The position numbers were made by a program, and so were the translations under genes. Under the pieces are notes generated by a model, which did not search any database, had not been told where the DNA came from, and was given only the letters and a program-made list of their open reading frames with translations. 64,000 nucleotides of DNA from Spiroplasma ixodetis Y32 (GTDB taxonomy: Bacteria; Bacillota_I; Bacilli_A; Mycoplasmatales; VBWQ01): assembly GCF_030316605.1 (NCBI RefSeq), contig NZ_CP127040.1:62001-126000 (forward strand), in the 5' to 3' direction. Each line of letters begins with the position of its first letter. The first letter of the stretch is position 1. This document shows positions 61,346 through 64,000 of the stretch, piece after piece.

Positions 61346-63900
61346 TTATGTATTTCCAACAATTTGTACTTCATCATCAATTTGTAAAACTTGAATGGGC
61401 AATTGTTCTTGTTTTGAAATCTTAAATCAAAATTTACCTTGATTTGCTTTAGAAAGATAATTTTTAACAGCATCGCTTAATCCACCAGATTGTTGATACA
61501 TTTGATTTAATGCATTTAAGTCTTCGGGTTGCAAACCCCCAATTAATCAATATTGAGCACTGTTTAAAATTACTGTAAATTTCTTTTTAATTGTTTCATT
61601 ACCACTAAAGTCATTAATATTTTGTGTAATAATAATTAATGAACCGTTATATTTCCTAATGCGTTTCATAGTGTGAAATAAAAAGTCTAAAGCTATTGGA
61701 TTATTTTCGTTAGCTAACAAGTGTGCTCCATCAATAGTAATAATAATTCTTTGCTGATTTTTACTTGAATTTTGTTCATTATAGGTTTTGATGTTTATCA
61801 TTTCTTTCCCTAACAATCGTAAAATCAACATCATTTGGATATTTATTATTTTTTTATTTTTATTTTCTAGTAATTCAATTAAATTAAAACAAACTATATT
61901 TTTTGCATTTCATTGAAATTTAGTATTCCCATTTCAGTACTTGGCATAAGTTCCTTGCGTTAATGATGTTATTTTTGATTTTAAATTTTCAAATATAAAC
62001 TGTTGGTGTTTATTATTTGAAATTTTTATTTTTTGATTTATTAATTCAAGTACATCATTGAAAGTTGGAAAATCACTATTTTTCAACTTAATAAAATTAG
62101 TACTTGGTAAAATTGTTTTATTCTTATATGTTTCTTTAATTATTTCAATTAGTAAATTCATAATAGTATCATCATCATTTAATTTGGGAAATAATGTAAT
62201 AAAGAATGCTTCTAGTAAAGATAATTGATTATTAAAAATATCTGCATTATCTTCGTCATTATTTAATTTAATAATTTCTAGAGGATTAATAACATTACCT
62301 AATGACCCTGATGCATTAATCACTTGCCCATTCAAGTTAGTTACTAATGTTTTAAATTCGTTTTCAGGATCTAAAATAAATATTTTTGCATTTTGATATG
62401 CTTGATTTAATAATATTTTTTTAGCAGTAAATGATTTACCACTACCACTTTCACCAAAAATTAATAAATTTTTATTTACTCGTTCTTTAGTTTTCTTAAA
62501 TAAATCCCAAATTACAGGTTTAGCTGAAACAGTTTCAGCAATTAAAAATCCTTTTTCATCACTTAAGAGCATATCAGGGATAGGAAAGCTTGTTGCAAAA
62601 GTATCACAAGTCATATCAATAACACACGATTTTTCTAGTAAATTATAAATAAAGTAAGATGAAATAATTGCTTCAGCTTGTAAAAATGACAATTTATAAT
62701 ATTTTCAATTTTTATTAATTGCTAAATTTTTTAATTCTTTTTTAGTATTTGAAATTATTTTTTTGCTATTAGAAATACATAAAATAAAAATTGAAATTTC
62801 TTTTAAAATATCAATATCATCTAAAATTGCTTGTTGTTCATTTAGAAATGCTTCTTCATAATTTTGACTTTCAATACGTTGACTTTCAGTTTTTGCATAA
62901 TTGGAAGTATTAGTTTTAATTTTATTAATACCTTCATCAATTCATTTTTAGCATCTTTTTTAGTAACTGGATAAATATTTACTATCACATTACAATTTTC
63001 AACACTAAATAATTGACTTAATCAAAAAGGTGAAATTTTATTTGGTAAATTAGTCAAACTTCAAATAAAACCTTTTTTATTAATAAAATTTTCTTTAATA
63101 GAATTTGATAAACAAGAAAATTCATAGCCTTCGAAACTAAATTTTTGTCAACAATTAATAATTTGTTCACTATTTAAATTAGCAAATTTTAAATTTGAAA
63201 AAGCAAGAGTTTCATTTACCAATTGGAATTGATTTTTAGCTTCAAAAATACTTTTAGCAAATCAAAGTAAATAAACTACTGGTGTTTTTAAATCATGTGA
63301 ATCATTTAGTACTTTTAATTGTTTTATTTGTAAATTAATAAATTGTTTATTAACTTTATTGGCTTTTTTCAATTGATTTATTAAATTATTAATTTGATTT
63401 TCAAAATCATAATTATTATCAATTTTAATTAGTTTACATGGTAAATTAATTACTTTTAATAAACTACTAAAATCATCTAATATTATTTTTTGTTGCTCTA
63501 TATTTAATAATTGCAAATTTGTTGATTGTAATTGAATTCCTGATAAAAATAAACTTTCTTTTTTGTAATTAAATTGTAAAACTTCAACTGATGAAGTATT
63601 AACATAGTGTGGTTTTACAATTACTTTTCTATTAACAAGGAATTTAGTACTATATTTAATAGCATTAAAAATAGTGTTATAAACTCTTGTTTCATTAGAA
63701 TTTTTAACCAAACTTAAACAACCTAGTAAAAACGTAATTGTTGTTGTAATTCATTTTAAAATTAAAATTGGTAATAAATATGCAATTAAAATTGATGTAA
63801 TTGAAAACAAAGAGAAAACAACTAAATCAAGAAAACTAATTCCTTTAAAAATCTGATAATAAATTTTTCTATTACTTTTTGGCAGCACTGCTTGTTCCAT
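61346..63900 (-). pseudogene. virB4: VirB4/TraE-type conjugation ATPase, one frameshift
   Basis: About 851 codons. N terminus MEQAVLPKSNRKIYYQIFKG with two hydrophobic segments (LDLVVFSLFSITSILIAYLL; WITTTITFLLGCLSLV), like VirB3-type membrane parts fused to VirB4. Frame 1 ends at about 62880; frame 2 is entered near 62950 (KKDAKNWIDEGINKIKTNTS). Walker A GESGSGKSFTAKK, ILDPENEFKTLV, Walker B-like IIITIDGAHLLAN, and IITQNINDFSG follow, all in the VirB4 order, ending VQIVGNT. Energises type IV secretion/conjugation. The single shift could be an error or true loss. RBS AAAGGAG. Confidence 0.8.
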
Positions 63901-64000
63901 TTTTATTCTCCTTTTCATTTTTATTTTGTTCTTTAATATGAACATTTTTACCTTTAGCGAAGTGTTCATTAGTTTTATTAATAATTTGATCAGCTAGATT
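63872..64000 (-). CDS. C-terminal end of an upstream conjugation-operon gene (partial)
   Basis: Open from the window edge: NLADQIINKTNEHFAKGKNV, HIKEQNKNEKENKNGTSSAA, KK and TAA at 63872-63874, overlapping the start of virB4 by 29 bp, which suggests translational coupling. Hydrophilic; identity unknown. Confidence 0.5.
   Translation of the reverse strand, partial: NLADQIINKTNEHFAKGKNVHIKEQNKNEKENKNGTSSAAKK

Overview
The window reads as DNA of a Spiroplasma or a close relative in the Mollicutes. Base composition is extremely AT-rich, and TGA encodes tryptophan throughout: conserved Trp positions in transposases, SSB, VirB4 and the HMG boxes are TGA, so genes look fragmented under the standard code. 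Many lipoproteins and surface proteins start with the MKKLLSxL-type signals usual in Spiroplasma. No rRNA, tRNA or core housekeeping operon is visible. The content (two Rep_3-type initiators, ParA, VirB4/VirB2/TrbL-like conjugation genes, relaxase-like proteins, SSB, repeat lipoproteins, many insertion sequences) fits a large plasmid, or a plasmid-derived accessory region of a chromosome, in advanced decay.

Layout. 1-2.4 kb: end of a membrane-anchored surface protein, then an inverted copy of a segment that recurs at 11.6-12.4 kb (SemiSWEET gene plus a 30-aa ORF). 2.5-8.6 kb: PemK-like fragments, a lipoprotein, a 64-aa protein ending in a CaaX-like tail, a membrane protein, and an orphan promoter-leader-terminator unit. 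10.0-11.7 kb: decayed partition/replication module, a Cys-rich mini-protein and HMG-box gene 1. 12.4-17.0 kb (cassette X): Nudix, RNAP delta-like, S1, SSB and a surface-protein remnant, with a covarying leader RNA split by an IS481-like element. 18.2-19.7 kb: PemK-like fragment, Cys-rich mini-protein, HMG-box gene 2. 22.0-24.5 kb: VirB2/TrbL-like genes behind a structured leader. 26.0-31.9 kb: five tandem repeat-lipoprotein genes. 32-46 kb: nested insertion sequences, a relaxase-like gene, a secreted zinc-peptidase lipoprotein and HMG-box gene 3. 46.5-53 kb: small plasmid genes, a second relaxase-like pseudogene, a sixth repeat lipoprotein in inverted position, and a palindromic non-coding element. 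53.3-58.1 kb (cassette Y): a 915-aa surface protein and paralogues of cassette X. 58.2-60.9 kb: candidate origin, Rep_3 pseudogene, ParA and partner, RNase H fragment. 61-64 kb: VirB4.

Mobile elements. There are eight copies of a 941-bp IS1595-family element (six with a full-length reading frame, mostly with clean 8-bp target duplications); nine IS3-family copies plus a fragment (none with both frames intact); five copies or remnants of an IS481-like element with 15-bp target duplications (one intact); one further IS3-like element; and an IS5-like remnant. They are nested up to three deep and explain most of the broken genes.

Most notable: three small proteins with clear eukaryotic-type HMG boxes whose core Trp is encoded by TGA, and a leader RNA present twice whose hairpin loop and distant downstream partner have changed together.
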